The position numbers and the translations under genes were made by a program. Below the pieces are notes generated by a model. It saw only the letters and a list, made by a program, of their open reading frames with translations, did no database searches and was not told where the DNA came from. A DNA stretch of 64,000 nucleotides from Streptomyces hokutonensis. Its GTDB lineage: Bacteria; Actinomycetota; Actinomycetes; Streptomycetales; Streptomycetaceae. Of the stretch, positions 36,521-45,230 are shown one piece after another (within the stretch, counting starts at the first letter, position 1; each line of letters begins with the position of its first letter). The stretch is taken from positions 298,467 through 362,466 of the forward strand of contig NZ_BARG01000033.1 in the NCBI RefSeq assembly GCF_000376565.1, written 5' to 3'.

Positions 36521-37327
36521 CTGACATCCGTACCTGAGGCATCCGAGGCCGGGGACGAGTTCTCACGTGTCCTCGACCGTGTCCTCCTCGGCGGCTCGCC
36601 GTCCTCGGCACTGGGCCCGGTCCGGGTCGCCTCGGCGGTCGACGAGGTCTCCGACCGGCTGCTCACCGCGATCGCCGTCGGCGACTTCCTACCGGGCGAA
36701 CGCCTGCCCGCCGAGCGCGAACTCACCGGGCTGCTCCGGGTCAGCCGCCCCACCGTGCGCGAGGCGGTCGCCCGCCTCCAGGCCGTCGGCGTCGTCGAGA
36801 TCCGCCGCGGCCGCAACGGCGGGACCTACGTCCGCGACAGCTGGACCGAGTCGACGGCCGCGGCCGTCCGGCACACGCTGCTGCCCCGCTGGGAGGAGTT
36901 CGAGCAACTCTTCGACCTGCGCGGCCTGGTCGAGGGCATGGTGGCCGCGACGGCCGCCCGGCGCCGGGGCTCCAAGGACCTCGACCCCATGAAGGACGCC
37001 CTGTCCGCCTACCTCTCCGCGAGCACCCCGCGCGACGCGCACACCGCGGACAGCGCCTTCCACCAGGCCGTCCGCGCCGCCACGGGCAACCCCCAGATCG
37101 TCATGCTCAGCCAGGACCTGCTGGCCCGCATCAGCCTCGGCTTCCCGGTCGAGCCCTGGGGCAAGGGCGAGGAGACCCACTTCCACCAGGGCGGCGAGGA
37201 CCACAAGGCCCTGTACGAGGCCATCGCGGCGGGCGAGCCCGAACGCGCCGAGGAGATCGCCCGCGGCCACTTCACCATCAGCGCCGACCTGATCCGTGAC
37301 GTACTGGAGCGGGTCCGGGCCCGCTAG
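36521..37327 (+). CDS. FadR/GntR-family transcriptional regulator
   Basis: The 268-residue protein has a GntR winged helix (DRLLTAIAVGDFLPGERLPAE, RVSRPTVREAVARLQAVGVV, GRNGGTYV) and an FCD ligand domain with the metal-binding His pattern (FHQAVRAATGNP, HKALYEAI, ARGHF). The likely start is CTG 36521, because GGGGGAGGA directly precedes it and no ATG or GTG lies nearby in frame. GTG 36386 in frame would place the palindrome inside the gene. It probably senses a peptide-derived acid and regulates the divergent iminopeptidase/importer operon. Its stop codon TAG lies in the left end of the MITE-like element. Confidence 0.88.
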   Translation: MTSVPEASEAGDEFSRVLDRVLLGGSPSSALGPVRVASAVDEVSDRLLTAIAVGDFLPGERLPAERELTGLLRVSRPTVREAVARLQAVGVVEIRRGRNGGTYVRDSWTESTAAAVRHTLLPRWEEFEQLFDLRGLVEGMVAATAARRRGSKDLDPMKDALSAYLSASTPRDAHTADSAFHQAVRAATGNPQIVMLSQDLLARISLGFPVEPWGKGEETHFHQGGEDHKALYEAIAAGEPERAEEIARGHFTISADLIRDVLERVRAR

Positions 37328-37580
37328 GCCGTGTCCGCGAAGTCCCTCCCCCCAGAGGGGGTACCCCCAGCCCTACGACGCCCGGCACGCTCCCCCACTG
37401 CCCTAAGGGCGTGGGAGGTGCCCCCACTCGCCGCACCGGGCGAAAGCCCACGTACAACCAGTACGAGGGCTTCCACCCGGACCCCCCCAGCCTCCGGCCG
37501 GGGGGACCCCCAGAGCACGCACCGGACGCCGCAGTGCCCGCCCTCCGGGCGGACGACGGGACTTCGCGGACACGGCCTAG
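37324..37580. mobile_element. MITE-like element with 23-bp perfect terminal inverted repeats
   Basis: The left end (37324-37346) begins CTAGGCCGTGTCCGCG and the right end (37558-37580) is its exact reverse complement. The 257-bp element has no open frame that looks coding and contains internal GC-rich hairpins (CCCCCAGAGGGGG, CCGGCCGGGGGG). CTAG borders both sides and may be a target duplication. Its outer CTAG supplies the TAG stop of both flanking convergent genes. The transposase acting on it is not in this window. Confidence 0.85.
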
Positions 37581-38419
37581 ACGCTCAACTCCCGCACGAC
37601 ACCGCCGACTTCCGCGACGCCGCCCAGCCGCAGCACGGGTCGCGCGCTCGCGGTGATCGTGGCCGGGCTGCCCAGGGAGTCGCCCATGTCGACGGCGATC
37701 TCGGTGATACCCCGTTCGGCCAGGTCGGCGGCGAGGCACGCGGTGCTGTTGGCGTTCGCGATGTCCTCCGGGACGCCGATCGACGGCGCGAACATGCGGG
37801 CCGCGATCCGACCGGAGCGCTCCGGCACCGAGTAGACGTAGCAGCCGAGGAGCCCGAACCGGTCGCAGGCCGCGCGGAGCCCCTCGAAGTCCGGTGCCAG
37901 CGCGGCGAGTTCGGCACGCGAGGCGACCGGGACGAGCAGACGCGCCCGCCCGACCGAGGCCACGCGGGCGCCTTGAACGAGCCTGTCCGGAGTGATGCCC
38001 AACGGGGGCAGGACGTGCGCGCACTCGTCCGGGGTCGGATCGCGCAACTCGACGGGACCCGGCTCGAAGACGGCACGGAACCGTGTCCCCTCCCGTACCG
38101 CCCGGCCGGCGAACGAACGCCCCGCCGCATGCAGGGTGCCCCGGTACCCCGCGCCCCGGGCGCGCGCCGCGAGGTACGCCAGGGCGGCGACCGTACCGTG
38201 GCCGCACGCGGGCAGTTCGCCCTCGGCGGTGAAGAAGCGGAGCGACACCCCGGACCCGCGCACCGAGATGAAGACGGCGTGCGAGGTCCCCGCGAGGACC
38301 GGCACCCGACGCCGCTCGTCGTCGCTCAACGGGACCTCGTTCAGCACCGCGGTGGGGCTTCCGCCGGTGCCCTCGCGCAGACACGCGCGGACGATCGTGA
38401 CGGACAGTCGGCTGATCAC
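37577..38419 (-). CDS. PhzF-like protein with altered active site
   Basis: The 280-residue protein has the PhzF fold outline: RACLREGTGGSPTAVL, CGHGTVAALAYLA and EDIANANSTACLAADLAE. The catalytic Glu found in LGYSETAF of PhzF is replaced by His (AGTSHAVFI), and the second Asp-Pro-Ala-Thr-Gly segment is also changed. It may therefore be catalytically different or inactive. It is unlike the canonical PhzF gene at 22614. It is divergent from the permease gene at 38469, 49 bp away. Its stop codon overlaps the MITE end. Confidence 0.8.
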   Translation of the reverse strand: MISRLSVTIVRACLREGTGGSPTAVLNEVPLSDDERRRVPVLAGTSHAVFISVRGSGVSLRFFTAEGELPACGHGTVAALAYLAARARGAGYRGTLHAAGRSFAGRAVREGTRFRAVFEPGPVELRDPTPDECAHVLPPLGITPDRLVQGARVASVGRARLLVPVASRAELAALAPDFEGLRAACDRFGLLGCYVYSVPERSGRIAARMFAPSIGVPEDIANANSTACLAADLAERGITEIAVDMGDSLGSPATITASARPVLRLGGVAEVGGVVRELSV

Positions 38420-38433
38420 GGGAGAACCGTACT

Positions 38434-38450
38434 ATGTTCTGTCGCAACAT
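38434..38450. promoter_or_regulatory. Palindrome ATGTT-N7-AACAT between divergent genes
   Basis: The perfect 5-bp arms flank CTGTCGC in the 49-bp gap between the PhzF-like gene and the permease gene, 19 bp before the permease ATG. The second permease copy also has an ATGTT...AACAT palindrome at its start, with different spacing. Confidence 0.45.
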
Positions 38451-38468
38451 CAGACATTCGGAGCAAAT

Positions 38469-39515
38469 ATGCCAAAAACGGATGAGCTGCTTGATGTGAC
38501 GGAGGCGGTGGCCCCGGCCACCGTCCACCCACCCGAGCGACGGCGCCGCCGCCTCGCGCGCAGACCCCCGCCCACGACGGCGGTCGTCACCGCCCTCGGC
38601 CTGGCGATCGCCGCCTTTCTGCTGTCGGGCACACCGTGGCTGAACGGCCCCGCCGTGGCCGCCTGGCGCACCGTCTGCCTGGCCATCACCGTGCAGGCGC
38701 TGCCCTTCCTCCTCCTGGGCACCGCCCTGTCCGGCGCGATCAACGCCTTCGTGCCGGCCGACCTGTTCACCAAGGTGCTGCCCAAGCGCGCCGTGCTCGC
38801 CGTCCCCGTGGCGGGCCTTGCCGGAGCCGTCCTGCCGGGCTGCGAATGCGCGTCCGTGCCGGTCGCCAACAGCCTGATCCGCCGGGGCGTCACCCCGGCC
38901 GCCGCCTTCGCGTTCCTGCTCTCGGCGCCCGCGATCAATCCGATCGTGCTGACCGCCACCGCCGTCGCATTCCCCGGCAGCCCCGCCATGGTGCTGGCCC
39001 GGCTGCTCGCCTCGCTCGCCACCGCCGCCGTCATGGGCTGGCTCTGGCTCTGGCTCGGCCGTACGGAATGGCTGCGCCCGGTCGTCCGGCACACCGGACA
39101 CCAGCACGGACACAGCCGCTTCACGGAGTTCCGGCTCGGCTTCCAGCACGACTTCCTGCACGCGGGCGGCTTCCTCGTGCTGGGCGCGATGGCCGCGGCC
39201 ACCTTCAACGTGACCGTCCCGCGCTCCGTCCTCGACACCTTCTCCGGCTCGCCCTGGCTGTCGGTGCTGTTCCTCGCCGCGCTCGCCGTCGTCCTCGCGG
39301 TCTGCTCCGAGGCCGACGCGTTCGTAGCCGCCTCGCTCACAGGCTTCTCACCCACAGCCCGGCTGGCCTTCATGGTGGTCGGTCCCATGGTGGACCTCAA
39401 GCTGATCGCCCTTCAGGCCGGCACCTTCGGCCGGGCGTTCGCCGTCCGCTTCTCCACCGCGACCACCGTCGTGGCCGTGGCCGCCAGTGTCCTGATCGGA
39501 GGCGCCCTGCTGTGA
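38469..39515 (+). CDS. DUF318/YraQ-type permease, copy 1
   Basis: The 348-residue polytopic protein belongs to the COG0701 permease family. The conserved LPGCECASVPVANSLIRRG, LSAPAINPIVLTATA, CSEADAFVAASL and MVGPMVDLKL-like segments are visible. An Arg-rich N-terminus precedes the first helix. Family members such as ArsP export organoarsenicals, and those paired with TIGR03943 proteins (Bacillus YcgR/YcgQ) have been linked to metal homeostasis. The cargo is unknown here. Its stop overlaps the TIGR03943 gene (GTGA). A paralogous pair is at 55823-57585. Confidence 0.88.
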   Translation: MPKTDELLDVTEAVAPATVHPPERRRRRLARRPPPTTAVVTALGLAIAAFLLSGTPWLNGPAVAAWRTVCLAITVQALPFLLLGTALSGAINAFVPADLFTKVLPKRAVLAVPVAGLAGAVLPGCECASVPVANSLIRRGVTPAAAFAFLLSAPAINPIVLTATAVAFPGSPAMVLARLLASLATAAVMGWLWLWLGRTEWLRPVVRHTGHQHGHSRFTEFRLGFQHDFLHAGGFLVLGAMAAATFNVTVPRSVLDTFSGSPWLSVLFLAALAVVLAVCSEADAFVAASLTGFSPTARLAFMVVGPMVDLKLIALQAGTFGRAFAVRFSTATTVVAVAASVLIGGALL

Positions 39516-40240
39516 AGCGCACCGCACAGATCGCGCTCCTGATCCTGACCGGCCTGGGCCTGCTGCACACCGCCCTCTTCACCGACCTCTACCTGCGCTA
39601 CGTCAAGGAGGGCCTGCGTCCGCTGCTGATCGTCTCCGGCGTCCTCCTGCTGCTGCTGGGCCTGGCCCACGCGGCGTTCGACCACGACACCGGTGCGAAG
39701 GAGGACCACGACCACGGGCACGACCACTCCACCGCACCCCGCATCGCCTGGCTCCTGTTCCTCCCCGCGCTCAGCCTCCTCCTCTACGCCCCACCCGCCC
39801 TCGGCGCCTACACGGCAGCGCACGCCGGCAGCGAGACCGTGAAGCAGCAGAAGGGCTTCGCCGCACTGCCCGCCACCTCGCCCCTCCCGATGACCCTCAC
39901 GGACTTCACCACCCGGGTCCAGCAGGACAAGGAACGCGCCATCCGGGGCCGTACCGTCGAGATGACCGGCTTCGTGACACCGGGACAGGGCGGTGCCTGG
40001 GACCTGACCCGCATCATCTTCACCTGCTGCGCGGCGGACGCCCAGACCGTCAAGATCCGGATGTACGGCACCCCCGCCCCGCCCGCCAACACCTGGCTGG
40101 CCGTCACCGGAACCTGGCACACCCAGGGCGCCCTCGGCACCAAGTCCGCGGCGGCGGCCCTCGACGTCCACGGCACCCGGCCCATCGCCCAACCCGTCAA
40201 CGCCTTCACGGACGACCTGCCTCTCACACCCACCCGCTGA
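39512..40240 (+). CDS. TIGR03943/DUF1980-family membrane protein, copy 1
   Basis: This 242-residue protein has two N-terminal membrane helices (IALLILTGLGLLHTALF; LLIVSGVLLLLLGLAHAAF), a His/Asp-rich loop (DHDTGAKEDHDHGHDHS) likely to bind metal, and a third helix. The outer domain has FTCCAADAQTVKIRMYG. The double Cys is conserved in the second copy. It forms a unit with the upstream permease through a 4-bp overlap. Metal handling is inferred from the His-rich loop and the family association. Confidence 0.87.
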   Translation: MKRTAQIALLILTGLGLLHTALFTDLYLRYVKEGLRPLLIVSGVLLLLLGLAHAAFDHDTGAKEDHDHGHDHSTAPRIAWLLFLPALSLLLYAPPALGAYTAAHAGSETVKQQKGFAALPATSPLPMTLTDFTTRVQQDKERAIRGRTVEMTGFVTPGQGGAWDLTRIIFTCCAADAQTVKIRMYGTPAPPANTWLAVTGTWHTQGALGTKSAAAALDVHGTRPIAQPVNAFTDDLPLTPTR

Positions 40241-40315
40241 CGTGAACTGCCGCCGACGACACGGGCGTTCGGACGGCAGGAGTCGCGACGCCCCGACCTT
40301 GGTTAACCTGCACGG

Positions 40316-43300
40316 GTGACCACCGATCTGACCCTGCTGCCCCGCGTCGCCCACCGCGGACAGGAAGTCACCGCGCCCCGGCTGCGCGGCCTCCTCGCGC
40401 TGCTCGCCGGCGACCTGCGCACGGGCTGCAGCACCGAGCGGCTGGTGGCGGGGCTGTGGCCGGACGAGCTGCCGGAGCGGCCGGGCAAGGCGGTCCAGGT
40501 CCTGGTGTCCCGGGCCCGTTCCCAGCTGGGCGCCGACGTCATCGCCAGCACCCCGACCGGCTACCGGCTCACCCTCGCCGAGGACCAGGTCGACAGCTCC
40601 GCCCTGCTGCTGCACGCCACGGTCAGCGCCGACCGGTCCCGGGCCGGGGACCACGCGGGAGCGCTGGCCGCCGCCGAGGCCGGGCTCGCCCTGTGGGAGG
40701 GCACCCCCGACGGCGACCCCGACAGCGCCGACCCGGTGGCCGCACTGCGCGCCGAACGCGCCCCCGTCCACGCCACGCTCGCCCGCGCGCGAGCACTCGC
40801 GCTGGCCCGCCTGGGACGGCACGCGGAGGCGGCCGGCCCGCTCGCCGCGGCCGCCGCGGAGCATCCGCGCGACGAGGAGGTGCTCGCCGAACTCCTGCGC
40901 GGCGAGGCCGCGTCGGCGGGCCCGTCCGCCGCGCTGATGCGCTACGAGGCGTACCGCAGGGAACTCCGCGACGACCTCGGCACGGACCCCGGCGCCGGAC
41001 TCAAGGCCGTGCACAAGGAGTTGCTCAACGGCGAGGCACCGGTGGTCAGACACGGCGTGCCGCACGAACCGAACCCCCTCCTCGGCCGGGACGAGGACAT
41101 CGCGGCCGTCGAGCGGGCGCTGCACACCTCCCGCGCCGTCACCGTCGTCGGCCCCGGCGGCCTGGGCAAGACCCGGCTCGCGCACGCCGTCAGCCGCCGG
41201 GCCGAACAGCGCGTCGTGTACTTCGTGCCGCTCGCCGGCGTCACGGCCGACGCGGACGTGGCCGCCGAGGTGGCCTCCGCGCTCGGCGCGGGCGGCATGA
41301 GCGGGCCCGCCGCCGGCGACCCGGTGACCGCCGTCCTCGGCATCCTCGGCACCGGCCCCGCGCTGCTGGTCCTCGACAACTGCGAGCAGATCGTGCGCGG
41401 CGCCTCCGGCCTCGTGCAGGCCCTCGTCTCGTCCTCGAAGGACCTGCGGGTCCTGGCCACCAGCCGCGCCCCGCTGGGTCTCACCTCGGAGGCGGTGTAC
41501 GCGCTCCCGGAACTGGGCCTCGCCACCTCCGTCGAACTGTTCACCCAGCGGGCGCGCGCCGCCCGTCCCGGCGTCGAACTGCCGTCGGCCGCGGTGACCG
41601 AGCTCTGCCGCCACCTCGACGGACTGCCGCTCGCCGTGGAACTGGCCGCGGCACGGGTCCGGGTCCTCTCCGTGCCGGACATCGCCCGGCGCCTCGGCGA
41701 CCGGTTCGCCCTGCTGCGCGGCGGCGCCCGCGACGCGCCCGAGCGGCACCGCACCCTGCACGCGGTCGTCGACTGGAGCTGGAACCTCCTCGCGGAGGAC
41801 GCCCGGGCCGCGCTGCGCACCCTCTCCGTCTTCCCCGGCGGCTTCCTCGCCGAGGCGGCGGAGCAAGTCCTCGGCGAGGACCCGCTGTTCCTCCTGGAGC
41901 AACTGGCCGACCAGTCCCTGCTGACCGTCGCCGACACCCCGGCGGGCGTACGGTTCCGCATGCTCGAGACCGTACGGGAGTTCAGCGCGGCCCGGCGCAC
42001 CGAGGCGGGCGAGGACGAGGCCGCCGTAGACCAATTCCTGCTCTGGGCACGGGACTTCGGGGTCGCGTACCACGACTGGTTCTTCGGCTCGGAACCGCGC
42101 GCCGCTTGGGAGCGGATCAGGGGCGAGCAGGACAACCTCGTGCTGGCCCTGCGGTACGCCCTGGCCCGGACGGACTGTCCAACCATCGCCGCCCTCACCG
42201 CGGTTCTCGCCGCCTTGTGGTCGACCGGTTCCAGCTACCCGCGCCTCACCGCGCTCGCCGCGGACACCGGGCCGCCGCTGTCGCACTACCACCCCGAGCC
42301 CGAGTACGTCGAAGTCGCCCGTGCCGCCGCGGTGTTGTGCACGGCGAGCCTGTTCATGGGCTACGGCCCGCAGGTCGTACGGCAGCTCGTCACGCTTCGG
42401 CGGCTGCCCCCGGCCCCGCCGGACACCCTGCTGCGCGCCATCTCGGCCGTGCTGGGCGCGGTCCCCGAGATGCTTCCCCCGGACTACGGCGTGCTGCGCG
42501 AACTCTGCGACAGCGAGCGGCCGTTGCTCGCCGGTATCGCCGAGTGCGTGGCCACCTATGTGTGGGAGTACGAGCACGACATCGACCGCTCGCTCGCCTC
42601 CGCCCGGCGCAGCATCGAGGCACTGGCGCCGGTCGACCACCCCTTCCTCCAAGTCCTCGGGCACGCCCGGCTGAGCGAGCTGTGCCTGCAGACGGAGCAG
42701 GGCGAGGCCGCGTACGAGAGCCTCAGGGCGGCGCTCGCGGCACTGCCGCGCCTCGGTGACGAGCACGACTCCATCGGCGTCCGCTGGGGCCTGGTCCTCG
42801 CCTGTCTGCAGCGCGGCGAACCCGACGAGGCCGAGTACTGGCTGCGGCAGGCGGAGGAGCGCAACCCCGCGCACAAGGACGACGTCTACAGCCCCGACTT
42901 CGGCGGCCGTGCCGAGATCGCGCTCGCCCGCGGGCTGACGGAGGTCGGACTCGGCGTGTGGCGCCGCAACGTGGAGGCGATCTCCGAGGCCGGTTCGGCG
43001 GGGAGCGACGACCCCTTCTACGACCGGTGGCTGGTCCAGGTCCAGTCGGCGGCGGTGACGGCCCACGCGCACGCCGACCGGCTCGGGCTCGTCACGGACG
43101 TGACCGACCGGCTGCGCCGGCGCCTGCGGACTCTGCTCGACGGTCCGGCCCGCTCGCCCATGGAACTCCCCGTGTTCGGGACGGGGTTGCACGCCCTCGG
43201 CATGGCGGGGATCGTCTCCGGCGACGCCTCCGCCGTACGGCTGATCGCGCTCGCCGAACGGCTTCGCGTGCTGCGCGACTTCCAGCCGACCATGTCGGCG

Positions 43301-43438
43301 GAGCGTGCCCGGCGGGCGGCCGAGGACGCCGACGGGGCGGCGTACGCCGACGCGGTGTCGGAGTACGCCGCCCTGGAGCGGGACGAGCTGCGGGAGGCGG
43401 CCCGCGCTGTCATGGCGGTTACTTCGGGTCGCGGTTGA
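40316..43438 (+). CDS. AfsR/SARP-type transcriptional regulator with NB-ARC ATPase and TPR-like region
   Basis: The 1040-residue protein starts directly with an OmpR-like winged helix (GLWPDELPERPGKAVQVLVSR), then a BTAD domain (residues about 100-240). The STAND ATPase follows, with Walker A GPGGLGKTR and Walker B ALLVLDNCEQ. Helical repeats fill the C-terminal half. Such proteins activate secondary-metabolite or export genes by binding 11-bp direct repeats. Suitable repeats lie upstream of the neighbouring ABC transporter (45212-45230). GTG 40316 is preceded by a weak ribosome binding site. The last 20 bp overlap the convergent permease gene. Confidence 0.92.
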   Translation: MTTDLTLLPRVAHRGQEVTAPRLRGLLALLAGDLRTGCSTERLVAGLWPDELPERPGKAVQVLVSRARSQLGADVIASTPTGYRLTLAEDQVDSSALLLHATVSADRSRAGDHAGALAAAEAGLALWEGTPDGDPDSADPVAALRAERAPVHATLARARALALARLGRHAEAAGPLAAAAAEHPRDEEVLAELLRGEAASAGPSAALMRYEAYRRELRDDLGTDPGAGLKAVHKELLNGEAPVVRHGVPHEPNPLLGRDEDIAAVERALHTSRAVTVVGPGGLGKTRLAHAVSRRAEQRVVYFVPLAGVTADADVAAEVASALGAGGMSGPAAGDPVTAVLGILGTGPALLVLDNCEQIVRGASGLVQALVSSSKDLRVLATSRAPLGLTSEAVYALPELGLATSVELFTQRARAARPGVELPSAAVTELCRHLDGLPLAVELAAARVRVLSVPDIARRLGDRFALLRGGARDAPERHRTLHAVVDWSWNLLAEDARAALRTLSVFPGGFLAEAAEQVLGEDPLFLLEQLADQSLLTVADTPAGVRFRMLETVREFSAARRTEAGEDEAAVDQFLLWARDFGVAYHDWFFGSEPRAAWERIRGEQDNLVLALRYALARTDCPTIAALTAVLAALWSTGSSYPRLTALAADTGPPLSHYHPEPEYVEVARAAAVLCTASLFMGYGPQVVRQLVTLRRLPPAPPDTLLRAISAVLGAVPEMLPPDYGVLRELCDSERPLLAGIAECVATYVWEYEHDIDRSLASARRSIEALAPVDHPFLQVLGHARLSELCLQTEQGEAAYESLRAALAALPRLGDEHDSIGVRWGLVLACLQRGEPDEAEYWLRQAEERNPAHKDDVYSPDFGGRAEIALARGLTEVGLGVWRRNVEAISEAGSAGSDDPFYDRWLVQVQSAAVTAHAHADRLGLVTDVTDRLRRRLRTLLDGPARSPMELPVFGTGLHALGMAGIVSGDASAVRLIALAERLRVLRDFQPTMSAERARRAAEDADGAAYADAVSEYAALERDELREAARAVMAVTSGRG

Positions 43439-44210
43439 ACTGTGCCGTCGACCAGCGGTAGCCGAGCACGGTGAGCCCGACGCACCAGGCGAGCGCGATC
43501 CACCCGTTGTTGCCGATCCCGGTGCCCAGCAGCAGGCCGCGCAGGGTCTCGATGGCCGGGGTGAAGGGCTGGTACTCGGCGATCGGCTGGAACCAGCCCG
43601 GCATCGTGTCGGCCGGGGTGAAGGCGCTGGAGATGAGCGGGAGGAGGATCAGCGGGGTCGCCATGTTGCTGGCCGCCTCGGGGTTGGGGCTCGCCATGCC
43701 CATCCCGACCGCGATCCAGGTGAGCGCCAGGGCGAACAGCGCGAGCAGCCCGAAGGCCGCCAGCCACTCCAGCACGGTGGCGTCCGTGGACCGGAAGCCG
43801 ATGGCCACGGCGACGGCGCCGACGAGGACCAGACTGGCGAGGACCTGGAGCACACTGCCGACGACGTGCCCGATGAGGACGGAGCCCCGGTAGACCGCCA
43901 TCGTGCGGAAGCGGGCCATGAGCCCCTCGTTCATGTCCATGGAGACGGAGACCGCGGCGCCGATCACGGTGCTGCCGATGGTCATCACCAGGAGGCCCGG
44001 GACGAGATAGGCGATGTAGTCGGAGCGGTCGGCGCCGCCGCCACCGATGCCCGCGCTCATCACGTTGCCGAAGACGTAGACGAAGAGGAGCAGCAGCATG
44101 ATCGGGGTGAGCAGCAGGTTCAGGGTCATCGACGGGTAGCGCCGTACGTGCAGCAGGTTGCGGCGCAGCATCGTGGACGAGTCGCGGACGGCGAGGGCGA
44201 GAGTGCTCAT
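43419..44210 (-). CDS. ABC-2 type exporter permease (DrrB-like)
   Basis: This 263-residue membrane protein has six predicted helices, MLRRNLLHVRRYPSMTLNLLLTP at the start, PGLLVMTIGST, and PADTMPGWFQPIAEYQPFTP before the last helix. This is the daunorubicin-resistance DrrB type. It forms an exporter with the ATPase whose stop it overlaps by 4 bp. Its 3' end overlaps the AfsR-like gene by 20 bp in convergent orientation. The exported compound is unknown. Confidence 0.92.
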   Translation of the reverse strand: MSTLALAVRDSSTMLRRNLLHVRRYPSMTLNLLLTPIMLLLLFVYVFGNVMSAGIGGGGADRSDYIAYLVPGLLVMTIGSTVIGAAVSVSMDMNEGLMARFRTMAVYRGSVLIGHVVGSVLQVLASLVLVGAVAVAIGFRSTDATVLEWLAAFGLLALFALALTWIAVGMGMASPNPEAASNMATPLILLPLISSAFTPADTMPGWFQPIAEYQPFTPAIETLRGLLLGTGIGNNGWIALAWCVGLTVLGYRWSTAQFNRDPK

Positions 44211-45178
44211 CGGACGTTCTCCTTGGCCTGGTGGGGGATCTTGCTGTCGCCGGTGAGGGCGAAGAACACGTCGTCGAGGTCGGGGGTGTGCACGGTCAGT
44301 TCGTCGGCCTCGATGCCGGCGGCGTCCAACCAGTCCAGGACGGCCCGCAGTTCACGCTGGCTGCCGTCGCTGGGGATCTGCAGTGACAGCGCCTCGTCGT
44401 CGCGGGTGACCTCGCGCAGGGCGGTGGCCGCGGACTGGTAGGCGGCCGGGTCGCTGAAGCGGAGCCGGACGTGTCCGCCGGGGACGAGCCGCTTGAGTTC
44501 CTCGGCGCTGCCCTCGGCGGCGATCCTGCCGTCGTTCAACACCGCGATGCGGTCGGCGAGTTCGTCGGCCTCGTCCAGATACTGCGTGGTGAGGAAGACG
44601 GTGACCCCGTCGGCGACCAGGGTGCGGATGATGCCCCACATGGTGTGGCGGGAGCGCGGGTCGAGGCCGGTGGTCGGTTCGTCGAGGAAGATGATCCGCG
44701 GGCTGCCCACCAGGGTCATGGCGATGTCGAGGCGGCGCTTCATACCGCCGGAGTAGGTGGAGGCGGGCTTCTTCGCCGCCTCGGTGAGGTCGAAGCGGGC
44801 GAGGAGTTCGGCGGCCACCCGGCGTCCCTCCTTCCTCGGCAGGTGGTGCAGATCGGCCATGAGGAGCATGTTCTCCTCGCCGGTGATCAGCCCGTCGACG
44901 GCGGAGAACTGCCCGGTGACGCCGATCGCGGCCCGTACGGCCTGCGGGTCCACGGCCAGGTCGTGGCCGCCGACGCGCAGTTCGCCGGCGTCCGCGGCGA
45001 TCAGGGTGGAGAGGATCTTGACGGCGGTGGTCTTGCCGGCGCCGTTCGGGCCGAGCAGGGCGAACACCGTGCCGGCCGGTACCGCCAGGTCGATGCCGTC
45101 GAGAACCGTCTTGTCCCCGTAGGCCTTGCGCAGCCCCTTGGCCGCGATGCCGAGTGAGTGCGATGTCGTCGAAGTCAT
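44207..45178 (-). CDS. ABC exporter ATP-binding protein (DrrA-like)
   Basis: The 323-residue ATPase has Walker A GPNGAGKTT, signature YSGGMKRR, Walker B IIFLDEPTTGLD and a C-terminal DrrA-type domain ending in TPDLDDVFFALTG. It powers the downstream permease for export of a drug or lipid-like molecule. ATG 45178 lacks a strong Shine-Dalgarno sequence. Two 11-bp direct repeats resembling SARP or PhoP boxes lie 34-52 bp upstream. Confidence 0.94.
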   Translation of the reverse strand: MTSTTSHSLGIAAKGLRKAYGDKTVLDGIDLAVPAGTVFALLGPNGAGKTTAVKILSTLIAADAGELRVGGHDLAVDPQAVRAAIGVTGQFSAVDGLITGEENMLLMADLHHLPRKEGRRVAAELLARFDLTEAAKKPASTYSGGMKRRLDIAMTLVGSPRIIFLDEPTTGLDPRSRHTMWGIIRTLVADGVTVFLTTQYLDEADELADRIAVLNDGRIAAEGSAEELKRLVPGGHVRLRFSDPAAYQSAATALREVTRDDEALSLQIPSDGSQRELRAVLDWLDAAGIEADELTVHTPDLDDVFFALTGDSKIPHQAKENVR

Positions 45179-45211
45179 GCCGCAGAGCGTGCGGCAGGCC
45201 GCATTCAGCGC

Positions 45212-45230
45212 GGTTTCACGACGGTTTCAC
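45212..45230 (-). promoter_or_regulatory. Tandem 11-bp repeats resembling a SARP/PhoP box
   Basis: GGTTTCAC occurs at 45212-45219 and 45223-45230 with an exact 11-bp period. Read in the gene's direction this is GTGAAACCGTC then GTGAAACCGCG, followed by a degenerate third unit. SARP activators bind heptamer repeats at this period. The AfsR-like regulator two genes away is a natural candidate. Confidence 0.55.

Noticed and set aside
37328..37576. Coding gene or structured RNA inside the 257-bp element
   Set aside because: Frames across it are GC-rich noise. The internal hairpins are short and fit a MITE interior; no known RNA family was recognised.
38434..38450. Zur box for the permease module
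   Set aside because: The palindrome ATGTT-N7-AACAT does not fit the actinobacterial Zur pattern of TGA...AT...TCA type, so no metal regulator was assigned.
39413..43192. Open frame of 1259 codons on the minus strand, antisense to the AfsR-like gene
   Set aside because: Its translation is low-complexity Arg/Gly/Glu with no domain, and GC-rich third positions of the plus-strand gene explain the lack of stops. The plus-strand frame has clear winged-helix, BTAD and ATPase motifs.
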